From the NCBI RefSeq assembly GCF_030651995.1, contig NZ_JAUSBN010000067.1:62001-126000 (forward strand): a stretch of 64,000 bases of DNA. Direction: 5' to 3'. This DNA comes from Reyranella sp. (GTDB lineage Bacteria; Pseudomonadota; Alphaproteobacteria; Reyranellales; Reyranellaceae). Positions 1 through 8,120 of the stretch are shown here, one piece after another. The translations under genes and the position numbers were made by a program. Every line of letters begins with the position of its first letter. Within the stretch, counting starts at the first letter, position 1. The notes beneath the pieces are model-generated. The model was given only the letters and a program-made list of their open reading frames with translations, searched no databases and was not told the DNA's origin.

Positions 1-1111
1 CGCGCTGGTTGGCGGAGAGCTGCTTCCAGACGCGGCCGGCGATGTTCTTGTAGACCTGCGCGTGGGCGCTGTCGGGCTTCGAGACGACGATGGGATGGCC
101 GCTGTCGGACGTCGTGCGGATGTCGAGATGCAGCGGGACCTCGCCGAGGAACGGCACGCCCAGCTTGTCGGCTTCCTCGCGCGCGCCGCCATGGCCGAAG
201 ATTTCCGAACGCTCGCCGCAATGGGGGCAGAGGAAGTAGCTCATGTTCTCGACGATGCCGAGCACCGGCACCGCGACCTTGCGGAACATGTTGAGGCCCT
301 TGCGGGCGTCGACCAGGGCGATGTCCTGCGGCGTCGAGACGATGACGGCGCCGGCGAGCGCCACGCGCTGGGCCAGCGTGAGCTGGGCGTCACCGGTGCC
401 CGGCGGCATGTCGACCACCAGCACGTCGAGGTCGCCCCACTGCACGTCGCGCAGCATCTGCTCCAGCGCGCTCGACACCATGGGACCGCGCCAGATCATC
501 GGCGTGTCCTCGTTCACGATGTAGCCGATCGACATGGTCTTGAGCCCGTACTTCTCGATCGGCTTCAGCATCTTGCCGTCGGCCGACTCGGGCTTCTCGG
601 TCACGCCCAGCATGCGCGGCATCGAGGGGCCATAGATGTCGGCATCGAGCAGCCCGGTCGCGAGCCCGTTGGCGGCGAGGCCGAGCGCCAGGTTGACGGC
701 GGTGGTCGACTTGCCGACGCCGCCCTTGCCCGAGGCCACGGCGATGATGTGCTTCACGCCCGGCACGTCGATTCGGCCGCCGCCGCCGGTCGTCTTGGCC
801 GCGGGCGCGCCGTGGCTGTGGCCGTGGCGACCGCCCTGTGCCGGCGGCGGGGGCGGCGCGGCGCGCTCCGCCGTCATCACCGCGGTTGCCGAGAGAACAC
901 CGGGCATGGCCCGGATCGCCTGTTCGCAGGCCTGGCGCAGCGGCTCCAGCGCCGTGCCGCGCGCGGGGTCGACTTCGAGGGTGACGGCGACGTGGCCGGC
1001 CCGCGTCGCGACGCCGCTCACCATGCCGAGCGCGGCGACGCTGCGGCCCGCCACCGGATCGATCACGGTATCGAGAACCTTGCGGATGGCCGCTTCGCTG
1101 ATTTCCGCCAT
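1..1111 (-). CDS. apbC: Mrp/NBP35 family Fe-S cluster carrier ATPase (3' end cut by window edge)
   Basis: This P-loop ATPase of the Mrp/ApbC family carries or inserts iron-sulfur clusters in the cytoplasm. I translated it from the minus strand. The N-terminus is a DUF59/MIP18-like domain (about residues 1-85), followed by a His/Gly/Pro-rich linker. The deviant Walker A motif GKGGVGKST lies near residue 130 and a CPHC cysteine pair near residue 294, both diagnostic of the family. The ATG at 1111 is the first start that includes the DUF59 domain. About 370 codons are visible; homologues are near 350-390 aa, so only a short C-terminal piece is missing beyond base 1. It is transcribed divergently from hflK. 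Confidence 0.93.
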   Translation of the reverse strand, partial: MAEISEAAIRKVLDTVIDPVAGRSVAALGMVSGVATRAGHVAVTLEVDPARGTALEPLRQACEQAIRAMPGVLSATAVMTAERAAPPPPPAQGGRHGHSHGAPAAKTTGGGGRIDVPGVKHIIAVASGKGGVGKSTTAVNLALGLAANGLATGLLDADIYGPSMPRMLGVTEKPESADGKMLKPIEKYGLKTMSIGYIVNEDTPMIWRGPMVSSALEQMLRDVQWGDLDVLVVDMPPGTGDAQLTLAQRVALAGAVIVSTPQDIALVDARKGLNMFRKVAVPVLGIVENMSYFLCPHCGERSEIFGHGGAREEADKLGVPFLGEVPLHLDIRTTSDSGHPIVVSKPDSAHAQVYKNIAGRVWKQLSANQR

Positions 1112-1151
1112 GTTCTGCTGCTTCCGCTGCGGCGCAATTTCGCGTCCGCCG

Positions 1152-1183
1152 CTTGATTGAAGGTGTGCCTGTGGTCACATATA
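1152..1183 (+). promoter_or_regulatory. Possible promoter of hflKC (heat-shock-like)
   Basis: In the 150-bp gap between the divergent apbC and hflK genes, CTTGAT (1152-1157) is followed after about 18 bases by CACATATA (1176-1183). The alphaproteobacterial RpoH consensus has a CTTG-type -35 and a C-rich/AT-rich -10 such as CCATAT, so this is a loose match only. It would fit a protease-modulator operon. It is a visual match with no experimental support. Confidence 0.25.
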
Positions 1184-1261
1184 TGCAGCGCGTATGGAAA
1201 TCAAAAGAGACAACGCGCCTTGGCGCGGTAAGAAGCGGCAGCAGGGGCCCTTGAGGTGAAA

Positions 1262-2497
1262 ATGGCGTGGAATAACAACGGCGGCGGCGGCCCCTGGGGC
1301 GGCGGCGGTGGTGGCGGTGGCGGCGGCGGTTCCGGCGGTGGCGGTGGTCCCTGGGGCGGTGGCGGCGGCGGAAACGGCAACCGGGGCGGCGGCGGCGGCG
1401 GTGGCGGTCCGTTCGGCTCGCGGCGCCCGCCCGACATGGAAGACGTCATTCGCAAGGGCCAGGAGCGGCTCAAGAACCTCATTCCCGGCGGTTTCGGCTC
1501 CTACAAGGGCATCGCCCTGGTGGTGCTCGGCGCGCTCGTGATCTGGCTCGCGACCGGCTTCTTCCGCGTGCAGCCCAACCAGCAGGCCATCCAGCTCGTG
1601 TTCGGCAAGCCCTACGGCAAGCCCGTCGAGCCCGGCCTGCACTACAATTTGCCGGTCCCGATCGGCAATGTCGTGGTCGTGAACGTGCAGGACCAGCGCC
1701 GCACGGTGATCGGTTCGCGCGGCGCCCAGGCGTCGACGCCTTACACCCGCGGTCCGCGCCCGACATCGACGGAAAACCTGATGCTGACCGGCGACGAGAA
1801 TATCGTCGACATCGAGTTCGCGGTGCTCTGGCAGATCAAGGACGTCTTCCAGTACGCATTCGACGTGCGCAATCCCGAGGAAAACGTGCGGGCCGGCGCC
1901 GAGGCCGCGATGCGCGAGGTGATCGGCAAGTCGAACCTGCAATATGCCCAGACCGAGGGACGCAGCCGTATCGAGCAGGACACCAAGGACCTGCTGCAGG
2001 GCATTCTCGACGAGTATGGGCTCGGCGTCCGCATTTCGCAGATTCAGCTCCTACGCGTCGACCCGCCGCAGGAGGTCATCGCGGCGTTCCGCGACGTCCA
2101 GGCTGCGCGCGCCGACAAGGAGAAGCTGATCAACGAGGGTAACACCTACCGCAATCAGCAGCTCCCCCGGGCAAAGGGTGAAGCGGAAGCGATCATCCAG
2201 CGCTCCGAAGCCTACAAGGCCGAGACCGTGGCGCGGGCGAGCGGTGATGCCCAGCGCTTCGACCAGGTCTACGAGCAGTGGGCCAAGGCCAAGGACATCA
2301 CGACCGAGCGTCTGTACCTCGACATGATGGAAGAGGTGTTGCGCAACGTGAACAAGGTCCTGGTCGACAAGGGCACGACCAACAATGGCGGCGTGCTGCC
2401 CTATCTGCCACTGCCCGAGCTGCGTTCGGGTCAAACTCCGGGTGTCGGGCCGCAGCCGCCGCGCGCACCCCAGCCCCTGCCGGGAGCCACGCGATGA
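1262..2497 (+). CDS. hflK: FtsH protease activity modulator HflK
   Basis: HflK is a membrane-anchored SPFH/band-7 protein that assembles with HflC around the FtsH protease and tunes membrane-protein turnover. The 411-aa product begins MAWNNN and has a very Gly-rich N-terminal stretch (about residues 7-50). One transmembrane helix follows near residues 83-101, then the SPFH domain and a long Ala/Glu-rich helix containing RAKGEAEAI. I chose the ATG at 1262 because GAGG at 1253-1256 sits five bases upstream; the in-frame GTG at 1256 overlaps that Shine-Dalgarno. Its stop overlaps the hflC start by four bases (ATGA), so translation is probably coupled. Confidence 0.95.
   Translation: MAWNNNGGGGPWGGGGGGGGGGGSGGGGGPWGGGGGGNGNRGGGGGGGGPFGSRRPPDMEDVIRKGQERLKNLIPGGFGSYKGIALVVLGALVIWLATGFFRVQPNQQAIQLVFGKPYGKPVEPGLHYNLPVPIGNVVVVNVQDQRRTVIGSRGAQASTPYTRGPRPTSTENLMLTGDENIVDIEFAVLWQIKDVFQYAFDVRNPEENVRAGAEAAMREVIGKSNLQYAQTEGRSRIEQDTKDLLQGILDEYGLGVRISQIQLLRVDPPQEVIAAFRDVQAARADKEKLINEGNTYRNQQLPRAKGEAEAIIQRSEAYKAETVARASGDAQRFDQVYEQWAKAKDITTERLYLDMMEEVLRNVNKVLVDKGTTNNGGVLPYLPLPELRSGQTPGVGPQPPRAPQPLPGATR
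1280..1409 (+). repeat. GGC/GGT-rich low-complexity tract encoding poly-glycine
   Basis: Nearly uninterrupted GGN codons inside hflK, broken by two PWGGGG units and short polar residues. It encodes the flexible cytoplasmic tail of HflK. Gly-rich N-termini are common in alphaproteobacterial HflK, although the length varies. The opposite strand reads as poly-proline and is not a gene. Confidence 0.85.
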
Positions 2498-3381
2498 GCA
2501 ACCGTTCGATCATTGCGCTGATCGCCCTCGCGATCGTGGGCTTCCTCGTGAGCCAGACCTTCTACACGGTCGACCCGACCAAGCAGGTCCTGGTCCGTCA
2601 GTTCGGCGCCATCGTGGGCGAGCCGAAGACTCAGCCGGGCCTCTACGCCAAGCTGCCGCTGATCCAGGACATCCAGCGGATCGACCGCCGACTGCTCGAC
2701 TACGAAGCCGAGGAGTTCGAGATCATCGCCGGCGACCAGAAGCGCCTCGTGGTCGACGCCTATGCCCGATACAAGATCGTCGCGGCAAAGCTTTACGCAC
2801 AGACCGTGCCGGGAGGCGAGACCACCCTGCGCGGGCTGCTCGACTCGCTGATCAACTCCGAGATCCGCGGCGTCCTCTCGTCGGTGCCTCTGCATGCGGT
2901 GCTGACCGACCAGCGCGCCAACCTCATGGAGGAGATCACCAAGCGTGTGAACGGCAAGACCATGGAGCTGGGGGTCGAGACGGTCGATGTGCGCCTCAAG
3001 CGCGCCGACCTGCCCCAGGCCAACTCCCAGTCGGTCTACAACCGCATGAAGACCGACCGCGAGCGCGAGGCCGGCCAGCTTCGCGCCGAGGGCGACGAGG
3101 AGAATGCCCGGATCAAGGCGACGGCCGACCGCGAGGTCGCCGTCCTCAAGGCCGATGCCGGGCTGAAGGGCCAGGTCCTGCGAGGCGAGGGCGACGCGAC
3201 GGCGACCGAGATCTACGCCAAGGCGTTCACCAAGGATAAGGAGTTCTACGCCTTCTACCGGCGTATGGAGGCCTACAAGCAGGCGTTCGGCTCGGGTGGC
3301 TCGACCATGCTGCTGAGCCCGGACAACGACTTCTTCCGCTTCTTCAACGACCCGTCGGGGCTCCCGGCCCCGAAGCAGTAG
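2494..3381 (+). CDS. hflC: FtsH protease modulator HflC
   Basis: HflC is the partner of HflK in the periplasm-facing SPFH cage that encloses FtsH. The 295-aa product has a single N-terminal signal-anchor helix (about residues 4-21), then a band-7 domain beginning YTVDPTKQVLVRQFG. The C-terminal helical region has the typical GEGDATATEIYAKAF and FYAFYRRMEAYK segments, which in HflC precede a short tail. Its length is normal. It is the second gene of the hflKC operon and is followed immediately by a strong terminator at 3403-3446, so the downstream protease gene is probably transcribed separately. Confidence 0.95.
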   Translation: MSNRSIIALIALAIVGFLVSQTFYTVDPTKQVLVRQFGAIVGEPKTQPGLYAKLPLIQDIQRIDRRLLDYEAEEFEIIAGDQKRLVVDAYARYKIVAAKLYAQTVPGGETTLRGLLDSLINSEIRGVLSSVPLHAVLTDQRANLMEEITKRVNGKTMELGVETVDVRLKRADLPQANSQSVYNRMKTDREREAGQLRAEGDEENARIKATADREVAVLKADAGLKGQVLRGEGDATATEIYAKAFTKDKEFYAFYRRMEAYKQAFGSGGSTMLLSPDNDFFRFFNDPSGLPAPKQ

Positions 3382-3402
3382 GAACCGGCAAGGATCGTAC
3401 CG

Positions 3403-3446
3403 AACCGGCGGCTGTGGCACTCCTGCCACGCCGCCGGTTTCTTTTT
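3403..3446 (+). terminator. Rho-independent terminator after hflC
   Basis: The 10-bp outer stem AACCGGCGGC/GCCGCCGGTT (3403-3412 with 3430-3439) encloses a nested GTGGCA/TGCCAC hairpin and is followed by TCTTTTT. A second, mutually exclusive hairpin (TTTTTGGC/GCCAAAAA, 3442-3462) uses the T-run itself. Confidence 0.85.
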
Positions 3447-3592
3447 GGCCACGCGCCAAAAAACGCAGCAAATCCGGGCTCGATAACGACCTCTTTATTT
3501 GCGCCACAATCGGCCCGCAGTTAGAGAGAAGCTCTAACGCGCGGCGCCGGCCGTATCGACCGTTTGGCCTTGAGCGCCGTTGGAGGTCGGTC

Positions 3593-5077
3593 GTGATTCT
3601 AGCTGATTTTCAAGGCTATTTCAGAGGGGCCGCTCTCGCGGCCATTGCAGCTGTCGGGCTCGTCGCGACGGAGCCCGCCTGGGCGCGCCAGCCGACGGAG
3701 AGCTTCTCCGAACTGGTCGACAAGCTGATGCCGACCGTCGTCAACATCACGACCACGCAGAACGTGCCCCAGCAGGGACCGCGTCTGCGGGACATGCCGC
3801 AACTGCCGCCCGGCTCGCCCTTCGAGGAACTCTTCAAGGACTTCTTCGACAAGCGCGGCGGTGAGGAGCAGCAGAAGCGCCGCGGCACCTCGCTGGGCTC
3901 CGGCTTCGTGATCGATGGCGAAGGCTACATCGTCACCAACAACCACGTGATCCAGGGCGCCGAGGACATCACGGTCATCTTCCGTGACGACACCCAGCTC
4001 AAGGCCAAGCTGATCGGCTCCGACAGCCGCATCGACCTCGCGTTGCTCAAGGTCGAGCCGCCCAACAAGAAGCCGCTGCCCGCGGTCAAGTGGGGCGATT
4101 CCGACAAGGCGCGGGTCGGCGATTGGGTGATCGCCATCGGCAATCCGTTCGGCATGGGCCATTCGGTGACCGCCGGCATCATCTCGGCGCGCGGCCGTTC
4201 GCTGAACGATTCGCTCGACGACTATCTGCAGACGGACGCCGCCATCAACAAGGGCAACTCGGGCGGGCCGCTGTTCAACACCGAGGGCGAGGTCATCGGC
4301 GTCAACACCGCGATCTATTCGCCTTCGGGCACGAATGCGGGTCTTGCCTTCTCGATCCCGTCGAACCTCGTGAAGCAGGTCGCCGACCAGTTGCGCGAGT
4401 TCGGCAAGGTCAAGCGCGGCTGGATCGGCGTCAGCTACCAGAGCGTCACCGACGACATCGCCGATTCCTTCGGCCTCGATCGCGCCCGCGGCGTGCTGGT
4501 GGCCAATGTCACGGCCGACGGGCCGGCCGCCAAGGCGGGCCTGAAGCGCAACGACATCATCATTTCGTTCGCCGGACAGGACGTGCTCGACCTGCGCCGC
4601 TTCCCGAAGATCGTCGCCAATGCCCGCGTCGGCAACACCGTCGACGTCGTCGTCTGGCGCGGGGCCAAGGAAGTGCCCCTGAAACTCCGGGTCGGGGAGC
4701 AGGAGGAAGCCGAGAAGCAGAACACCTCGGCGCAGGGGGCGAAGAAGCCGAGCCCGCCCGACCAGCCTGTGACCTCCACGATCGAGCAGCTCGGCCTGAC
4801 CCTGCAAAAGGTCACCGACCAGCTGCGCGAGCGCTATGGCCTGTCCGATCAGGTGAAGGGCGTGATCGTCACCAAGGTGGCGCCCAACAGCCCGGCGGCC
4901 GAGAAGCAGCTGCAGCCGGGCGACGTCATCCTCGAGGTCGACCAGAAGCCGGTGACGACGCCGCAGGAAGTCATCGATCTCGTGACCAAGCTGCAGCAGC
5001 AGAAGAAGCGTTCCGTGCTTCTCTTCGTCGAACGCCAGGGCGACCCCCGCTTCGCGGCGCTCCGGCTGCAGAAGTAG
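3593..5077 (+). CDS. degP: DegP/Do-family periplasmic serine endoprotease
   Basis: An envelope protein quality-control protease of the HtrA family. The 494-aa product has an N-terminal signal peptide (about residues 1-31, ending near AWA). The trypsin-like domain carries the triad His118 (TNNHVI), Asp148 (SRIDLALL) and Ser223 (GNSGGP). Two PDZ domains follow, near residues 270-360 and 390-485. The GTG start at 3593 has GGAGG six bases upstream. The length matches other Do-type proteases. It could equally be called DegQ or MucD; the sequence does not separate these. It follows hflKC, another envelope quality-control unit, but beyond a terminator. Its own terminator is at 5094-5123. Confidence 0.93.
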   Translation: MILADFQGYFRGAALAAIAAVGLVATEPAWARQPTESFSELVDKLMPTVVNITTTQNVPQQGPRLRDMPQLPPGSPFEELFKDFFDKRGGEEQQKRRGTSLGSGFVIDGEGYIVTNNHVIQGAEDITVIFRDDTQLKAKLIGSDSRIDLALLKVEPPNKKPLPAVKWGDSDKARVGDWVIAIGNPFGMGHSVTAGIISARGRSLNDSLDDYLQTDAAINKGNSGGPLFNTEGEVIGVNTAIYSPSGTNAGLAFSIPSNLVKQVADQLREFGKVKRGWIGVSYQSVTDDIADSFGLDRARGVLVANVTADGPAAKAGLKRNDIIISFAGQDVLDLRRFPKIVANARVGNTVDVVVWRGAKEVPLKLRVGEQEEAEKQNTSAQGAKKPSPPDQPVTSTIEQLGLTLQKVTDQLRERYGLSDQVKGVIVTKVAPNSPAAEKQLQPGDVILEVDQKPVTTPQEVIDLVTKLQQQKKRSVLLFVERQGDPRFAALRLQK

Positions 5078-5093
5078 CTTCCGACAGCCAAAG

Positions 5094-5123
5094 AAAAGGC
5101 CGCGCACCGCGCGGCCTTTTTTT
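5094..5123. terminator. Probable bidirectional terminator between degP and the oxidoreductase gene
   Basis: The 12-bp perfect stem AAAAGGCCGCGC/GCGCGGCCTTTT (5094-5105 with 5109-5120) has a 3-nt loop and continues into a run of seven Ts on the plus strand. On the minus strand the same stem ends in TTTTCTTT. It sits between converging genes and could serve both. Confidence 0.85.
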
Positions 5124-5143
5124 GTTTCTGGGCGGGGTGAGGG

Positions 5144-6148
5144 TCAGCCGACCTTCACGACAAGCTTGCCGAAGTTCTCGCCCTTGAGCAGGCCCATGAA
5201 GGCCGCCGGTGCCTTCGCAAGGCCGTCGATCACCGTCTCGCGGCTCTTCAGCTTGCCGGAGGCCACGAGCCCGCCGACCTCGTTCACGAAGTCACCCATC
5301 AGGGCCACGTGGTCGGAGACGATGAAGCCCTGCAGGGTGAGGCGGCGCTGGACGATGGTGAACATCTTCTCGGGGCCGGCGATCGGCTTGGCGTCCTGGT
5401 ATTCGGAAATGGCGCCGCAGAAGGCGACGCGGCCGAAATTGTTCAGGCGCGCGAAGACGGCGTGGAAGATCTTGCCGCCGACATTCTCGAAATCGGCATC
5501 GATGCCCTGCGGGCAGAGCTTGTCGAGCACCGCCCCGACATCGCGCTCGGTCTTGTGGTTGAAGCAGGCGTCGTAGCCCGCCTCGCGCACCGCCCACTGG
5601 CATTTCTGCTCGTCGCCGGCGCAACCCACGACGCGGGCGCCGGCGAGTTTGGCGAGCTGGCCCGCCACCTGCCCCACGGCGCCGGTCGCGGCGGAGACGA
5701 ACACCGTCTCGCCGGCCTTGGGCTTGCAGATGTGCTTGATGCCGTACCAGGCGGTGAAGCTCGGCATGCCCAGCACGCCGAGATAGGCCGAGAGCGGCAG
5801 GCCGGCCGGGTCGATCTTGCGCAGGCCCTTGCCGTCATGGACCGTGTGCGTCGCCCAGTTCAGCATGCCCATCACGATGTCGCCTTTGGCGAAGCGCGGG
5901 TTCTTCGACTCGACCACCTCGCCGACCGAGCCGCCGGTCAGCGGCTTGTCGAGCTCGAAGGGCGGCGTGTAGGAGCGCAGCTCGGTCATGCGCGGCCGCA
6001 TGTAGGGATCGAGCGACAGGAAGCGCTGGGCGATCAGGATCTGTCCGTCGATGAGGGCGGGCAGGGAAGCGGTCTCGGCGCGGAAACAGTCTGCGGTGAC
6101 GTCGCCTTCGGGGCGTCTGGCGAGGACGATCTGCTGGATGTCGGTCAT
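5144..6148 (-). CDS. NADP-dependent oxidoreductase (CurA/leukotriene B4 dehydrogenase-like MDR)
   Basis: A zinc-free medium-chain dehydrogenase/reductase that probably reduces alpha,beta-unsaturated carbonyls with NADPH. The 334-aa product begins with the family hallmark QIVLARRPEG and contains LSLDPYMRPRM near residue 50. A Rossmann fold has the sequence VFVSAATGAVGQVAGQLAK near residues 149-167, and there is no zinc-ligand cysteine cluster. Length and order match the CurA/YncB group. The true substrate cannot be told from sequence. Its ATG at 6148 overlaps the serB stop by four bases, so the two are probably co-translated, although no functional link is obvious. Confidence 0.88.
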   Translation of the reverse strand: MTDIQQIVLARRPEGDVTADCFRAETASLPALIDGQILIAQRFLSLDPYMRPRMTELRSYTPPFELDKPLTGGSVGEVVESKNPRFAKGDIVMGMLNWATHTVHDGKGLRKIDPAGLPLSAYLGVLGMPSFTAWYGIKHICKPKAGETVFVSAATGAVGQVAGQLAKLAGARVVGCAGDEQKCQWAVREAGYDACFNHKTERDVGAVLDKLCPQGIDADFENVGGKIFHAVFARLNNFGRVAFCGAISEYQDAKPIAGPEKMFTIVQRRLTLQGFIVSDHVALMGDFVNEVGGLVASGKLKSRETVIDGLAKAPAAFMGLLKGENFGKLVVKVG

Positions 6149-7026
6149 GGGTCTTTCCTCTCTTCGAAGTCGCTGCGGCGATAGCCCTGCAGGTAGAGCA
6201 GCGCGGTGAGATCGCCATGGTCGATGCGGGCCGGCACCTGGGCCGCCACCGCCGGCTTGGCATGGAAGGCGACGCCGAGGCCGGCGGCCTTCAGCATCGG
6301 CAGGTCGTTGGCGCCGTCGCCCACGCTTATCGCGTCCGCGTCGCCAAGGCCACGCTCTCCGGCCAGTCGCCGGAGGGTCGTGAGCTTCGCCTCCTTGCCG
6401 AGGATGGGGTGCGCCACCGTACCGGCCAGGGAGGCGCCGTCATGCTCCAGCACGTTGGCGGCATCGAAGTCGAAGCCCAGCGCCCGGCGCACCATCGCCG
6501 TGAAGTAGGTGAAGCCGCCCGACACCAGCGCGCAGTGGGCGCCGTGCTTCTGCAGGGTCGCGACCAGGGTGGCGCCGCCCGGCATGTAGCGGATGCGCGT
6601 GGCGGCCTCGTCGAGCCGGCCGACGGCCAGGCCCTTCAGCAGCCCGACCCGCTCCTCCAGCGCGCCCGCGAAATCGATCTCGCCGTTCATGGCGCGGGCC
6701 GTGATGCCCGCGATCTTCTCCCGCAGGCCCAGGAACTCGGCCAGCTCGTCCAGCATCTCGTTGTGGATCATGGTCGATTCCATGTCCGCGACGAGCAGCT
6801 TCTTGCGGCGTCCGTCCGTCGGCAGAACGACCGCGTCGATGCCTGGCAGGCTCACGGAGGCGGCAGTTCCCTCGAACGGCAGGTCGCAGGCGATGCCGGG
6901 GGCCAACCAGTCGGGAGCACCCACGGCGGCACCGGCTCCCTTCAGGGCTTCGGCGGCGGAGGCCACGGCCGCGTCGGTCACGGCGGGGCGGGCGGGATCG
7001 GAGATCAGGACCAGGACGTTTTTCAC
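6145..7026 (-). CDS. serB: Phosphoserine phosphatase SerB
   Basis: SerB catalyses the last step of serine synthesis, hydrolysing O-phosphoserine in the cytoplasm. This HAD-superfamily enzyme has motif I DMEST at residues 81-85, motif II near SGG (about 169) and the metal-binding motif GDGAND at 236-241. The N-terminal ~75 residues form the ACT-like regulatory segment expected of long SerB proteins. I chose the GTG at 7026, with GGGAG just upstream; the longer reading frame to 7062 adds a non-conserved dozen residues. The 293-aa length is within the family range. It is divergent from miaA, with only about 50 bp between the two starts. Confidence 0.92.
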   Translation of the reverse strand: MKNVLVLISDPARPAVTDAAVASAAEALKGAGAAVGAPDWLAPGIACDLPFEGTAASVSLPGIDAVVLPTDGRRKKLLVADMESTMIHNEMLDELAEFLGLREKIAGITARAMNGEIDFAGALEERVGLLKGLAVGRLDEAATRIRYMPGGATLVATLQKHGAHCALVSGGFTYFTAMVRRALGFDFDAANVLEHDGASLAGTVAHPILGKEAKLTTLRRLAGERGLGDADAISVGDGANDLPMLKAAGLGVAFHAKPAVAAQVPARIDHGDLTALLYLQGYRRSDFEERKDP

Positions 7027-7076
7027 GCTCCCGGCTCTAGCGGCGGGGTCGCGGATTTGCAAACAGTGCGCCGCTC

Positions 7077-8012
7077 ATGACATCGCAGGCCCAGACTCCC
7101 GTCATCGTCGTCACCGGACCGACCGCCAGCGGCAAGTCGGCGCTGGCGCTCGAACTCGCCGAACGTCGCGGCGGCACGGTGATCAATGCCGATGCGATGC
7201 AGACCTACGACGCCTTCCCGATCCTGACGGCGCAGCCGACGGAGGAGGAGCGGGGGCGGGCGCCGCACGCACTCTATGGCGTGCTGCCGTTCAGCGAGAT
7301 CGTATCGGCCGCAAGCTGGCGCACGCTCGCGTCGGCCGAGATCGATCGGGCCCTGGCCGAGGGGCGGATTCCCATCCTGTGCGGCGGCTCGGGGCTCTAT
7401 CTGCGCACCCTGATGCAGGGGATCGCCCCCATCCCGGACGCACCGCCCGAACTGCGCGAGCAGGCGAATGCCGACTGGGCCGCCCTGGGGGCGGAGGCCT
7501 TCCGTGCACGACTGGCGCAGCACGATCCCGCCATCGTCGGGCGGCTGAAGCCGGGGGACCGCCAGCGCCATGTGCGGGCCTGGGAGGTGTTCCGGGCGAC
7601 CGGTCGGCCGCTGAGCCTGTGGCAGGCGGGGGAGGCCTCGGCGGCGCCCTGGCGGTTCGTCACGGTGCTGCTGTCGCCCGACCGCGGCTGGCTGCGGGAG
7701 CGGATCGAACGGCGGTTCGACGTGATGCTGGGGCAGGGCGTCGAAGCCGAGGTCCGGGCCGTCTTCGAGCGACATCCCGATCCGGCGTGGCCGGGTCTCA
7801 AGGCTCATGGCGCCCCGGAGTTCTTCCGCCATTTCCGGGGGGAATTGGCGCCCGGCGAGGTCCGACGGATCGCCATCGACCATACGCGGCAATACGCCAA
7901 ACGCCAGATGACGTGGTTTCGGCACCAGATGACACCAGATCTGGTGCTGGATCCGAGGGCTGACCAGATTTTGGGCCAGATTGAGAAATATTTGGACAAT
8001 CTGGACGTCTGA
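7077..8012 (+). CDS. miaA: tRNA dimethylallyltransferase MiaA
   Basis: MiaA transfers a dimethylallyl group to the N6 of A37 in tRNAs that read codons starting with U. The 311-aa product has the Walker A motif GPTASGKS (residues 14-21), the substrate region NADAMQTY near residue 41, where most homologues have NADSMQVY, and DHTRQYAKRQMTWFR near the C-terminus. The Ser-to-Ala change is conservative. The start lies about 50 bp from the divergent serB start, so a shared promoter region is likely. A hairpin follows about 60 bp after the stop, ahead of ilvB. Confidence 0.94.
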   Translation: MTSQAQTPVIVVTGPTASGKSALALELAERRGGTVINADAMQTYDAFPILTAQPTEEERGRAPHALYGVLPFSEIVSAASWRTLASAEIDRALAEGRIPILCGGSGLYLRTLMQGIAPIPDAPPELREQANADWAALGAEAFRARLAQHDPAIVGRLKPGDRQRHVRAWEVFRATGRPLSLWQAGEASAAPWRFVTVLLSPDRGWLRERIERRFDVMLGQGVEAEVRAVFERHPDPAWPGLKAHGAPEFFRHFRGELAPGEVRRIAIDHTRQYAKRQMTWFRHQMTPDLVLDPRADQILGQIEKYLDNLDV

Positions 8013-8073
8013 AACTTTGCGTTTCGATCTTTTTCCATTGACCGGCTCAAACCTCGCCACTATCTTCCGCCGC

Positions 8074-8097
8074 GCCGCAAAACCCCCGTTTTGCGGC
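8074..8097. promoter_or_regulatory. Perfect hairpin in the ilvB leader region
   Basis: The 10-bp perfect stem GCCGCAAAAC/GTTTTGCGGC encloses a loop of four Cs and ends 10 bases before the ilvB Shine-Dalgarno. No T-run follows, so it is a poor classical terminator for miaA. It could act as an mRNA structure controlling ilvB, or as a stabilising 3' end for miaA. Function is unproven. Confidence 0.45.
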
Positions 8098-8120
8098 ACA
8101 TTTGTCAGAAGGAGATCGCT

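Noticed and set aside
1201..1482. Proline-rich minus-strand frame opposite the hflK start
   Set aside because: It is the complement of the poly-glycine tract and has no independent signals.
8013..8120. Branched-chain amino acid leader peptide before ilvB
   Set aside because: No ATG or GTG frame with a cluster of Leu, Val or Ile codons and a Shine-Dalgarno is present, and the hairpin lacks a T-run.
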